Shown piece by piece: positions 11,232-12,319 of a stretch of 12,319 nucleotides of DNA. A program made the position numbers and the translations under genes. Source of the DNA: Spirochaetaceae bacterium (lineage in GTDB: Bacteria; Spirochaetota; Spirochaetia; Treponematales; Treponemataceae); assembly GCA_031272345.1 (NCBI GenBank), contig JAISTZ010000073.1:1-12319 (forward strand). Reading direction: 5' to 3'. Every line of letters begins with the position of its first letter. The first letter of the stretch is position 1. Below the pieces are notes generated by a model. The model saw only the letters and a program-made list of their open reading frames with translations, ran no database searches and had not been told where the DNA came from.

Positions 11232-12319
11232 TTAGTTTTGCCGCGACCACTCCGTGCCCGAAGGCGTATCCGTAAGGAAAATCCCCTGCTGTTTGAGGCT
11301 TTCCCGTATACGGTCCGCTTCTGCATACTTCTTGGCCGCCTTTGCTTCTGCCCGGAGCGCGATGAGCGCCTCGATTTCCTTTTCCCCGATACCACCCGGA
11401 ACCGTTGTGGAGACCTCCGGCGGGTGGACGTTTTGTTTTTCCGCCGTTCCGATAATGTTGAGGGCCAGGACAGAATCCATCTGAGAAACAAGAGCAATTT
11501 TTTCTTCACCCGGGAGGGCTGCGTCTTTTACTGCGGTTTGGAGCACGGAAAGGGCCCTGGGGGCGGCAAGGTCGTTTTCCATTGCCTCCCGGAATGACCC
11601 CAGGTACTCCTTTGCCGGGGCCGAGAGGTGTTCCGCCTTCGGAACGGGCCCCTTTGCTGATTCAAGAATTTTCCCCACCCGCTGCACCAGGGCGGCCCTG
11701 GACTGCTTTGCGCTCGTCATGGCATCCCAGGAGAAGGTGACCTGGCTGCGGTAATGGGCGCCGAGGAGGAAATACCGGTAATCCAGGGCGTCGTAGCCCG
11801 CGTCAATCAGGCTTTTCAGGGTAAGGAAGTTGCCCGAGGACTTTGACATCTTTGCCTGGGACGAATCTTCGTCCTCGTCCTTTTTGTCCCGGGGAATCAC
11901 GAGAAATTCATTGTGCAGCCAGTAGTGAACCCATTTTTTGCCCGTAGCTCCCTCGGACTGGGCGATCTCGTTGGTGTGGTGCACGGGGATGTGGTCGATT
12001 CCGCCGGTGTGGATGTCGAATTCGTCCCCCAGGTATTTCATGCTCATGGCGGAGCACTCGATGTGCCACCCCGGATAGCCCGTGCCCCAGGGGGAATCCC
12101 ACACAAGGGCCTGGTTCTCGAACTTGCTCTTGGTGAACCAGAGCACAAAGTCCGCGGGGTTCCGTTTGTTTTCGTCAACCTGGATGCGGGCCCCGGCCCG
12201 GAGCTTGTCCATGTCCAGGAGGGCCAGCTTCCCGTAACCGGGAAAGGTGGACACGTCGTAGTAGAGGTTCCCCCCGGCCGTGTAGGTGTGCCCTTTTTCC
12301 TCGATCCGGCGGATCAGGG
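11232..12319 (-). CDS. cysS: Cysteine--tRNA ligase, C-terminal 362 codons
   Basis: The gene runs off the right edge; reading continues in frame upstream of 12254 as IRRIEEKGHTYTAGGNLYYD. The N-terminal HIGH motif and first zinc Cys are therefore outside. The visible part has the zinc and active-site stretch GWHIECSAMS, the HTGGIDHIPVHHTNEIAQSE segment with zinc ligands, and the ATP-binding KMSKS loop (KMSKSSGNF). The helical anticodon-stem domain and a C-terminal coil (ALRAEAKAAKKYAEADRIRE) follow, typical of CysS. It attaches cysteine to tRNA-Cys in the cytoplasm. An acidic, lysine-rich insertion (RDKKDEDEDSS) directly precedes KMSKS. It ends at TAA 11232-11234, 29 nt before the TTG of the sigma gene, with no terminator between, so readthrough into the sigma operon is likely. 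Confidence 0.95.
   Translation of the reverse strand, partial: LIRRIEEKGHTYTAGGNLYYDVSTFPGYGKLALLDMDKLRAGARIQVDENKRNPADFVLWFTKSKFENQALVWDSPWGTGYPGWHIECSAMSMKYLGDEFDIHTGGIDHIPVHHTNEIAQSEGATGKKWVHYWLHNEFLVIPRDKKDEDEDSSQAKMSKSSGNFLTLKSLIDAGYDALDYRYFLLGAHYRSQVTFSWDAMTSAKQSRAALVQRVGKILESAKGPVPKAEHLSAPAKEYLGSFREAMENDLAAPRALSVLQTAVKDAALPGEEKIALVSQMDSVLALNIIGTAEKQNVHPPEVSTTVPGGIGEKEIEALIALRAEAKAAKKYAEADRIRESLKQQGIFLTDTPSGTEWSRQN

Noticed and set aside
1..12319. Mobile elements, phage genes, CRISPR arrays, tRNA or rRNA
   Set aside because: No transposase or integrase motif, regularly spaced repeat, terminal inverted repeat or RNA-gene signature was seen on either strand.

Overview
The window looks like chromosomal DNA from a GC-rich bacterium, most likely a spirochaete of the Treponema type. 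The clues are a short archaeal-type UMP kinase, a large 7TM hybrid histidine kinase ending in an HPt domain, and a periplasmic GH18-like protein. This is inferred from protein families; there is no rRNA here to confirm it. I see no insertion sequence, phage gene, tRNA, rRNA or CRISPR array. Coding density is high, and the only stretch approaching 300 bases without a gene is 154-436.

Left part (1-1345): the first 51 codons of gpsA run off the left edge on the minus strand. Next comes an AT-rich spacer with helically phased A/T tracts, a good sigma-70-type promoter and a compact three-hairpin unit ending in a strong intrinsic terminator (about 353-438, plus strand). It contains no ORF of note and reads as a candidate small RNA gene. 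A PHP-family phosphoesterase (YciV/RNase AM type) follows on the minus strand. It shares a symmetric inverted-repeat promoter region (1300-1333) with the divergent plus-strand genes.

Middle (1345-7069, plus strand): a soluble twin-ABC ATPase with a degenerate first ATP site is coupled by an ATGA overlap to an exported GH18-like glycosidase. A consensus extended -10 promoter then drives a 993-residue hybrid sensor kinase (7TM-DISM-like sensor, HisKA/HATPase, receiver, HPt). This promoter places transcription start on the ATG itself, so the mRNA is predicted to be leaderless.

Right part (7062-12319, minus strand, read right to left): cysS (its N-terminus lies beyond the right edge), ECF sigma factor, zinc-binding transmembrane anti-sigma factor, a membrane-anchored protein with two IPT/TIG domains and a transglutaminase-like domain lacking its catalytic Cys, UMP kinase, and shikimate kinase. 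Tight overlaps (sigma/anti-sigma 17 nt; anti-sigma/TIG protein TGATG) and short gaps suggest one transcription unit linking an envelope-stress regulator to two biosynthetic kinases.

The points most worth following up are the candidate sRNA, the mirror-image divergent promoter, the recurring placement of -10 boxes almost on top of start codons, and the pseudo-transglutaminase encoded directly after the anti-sigma factor.
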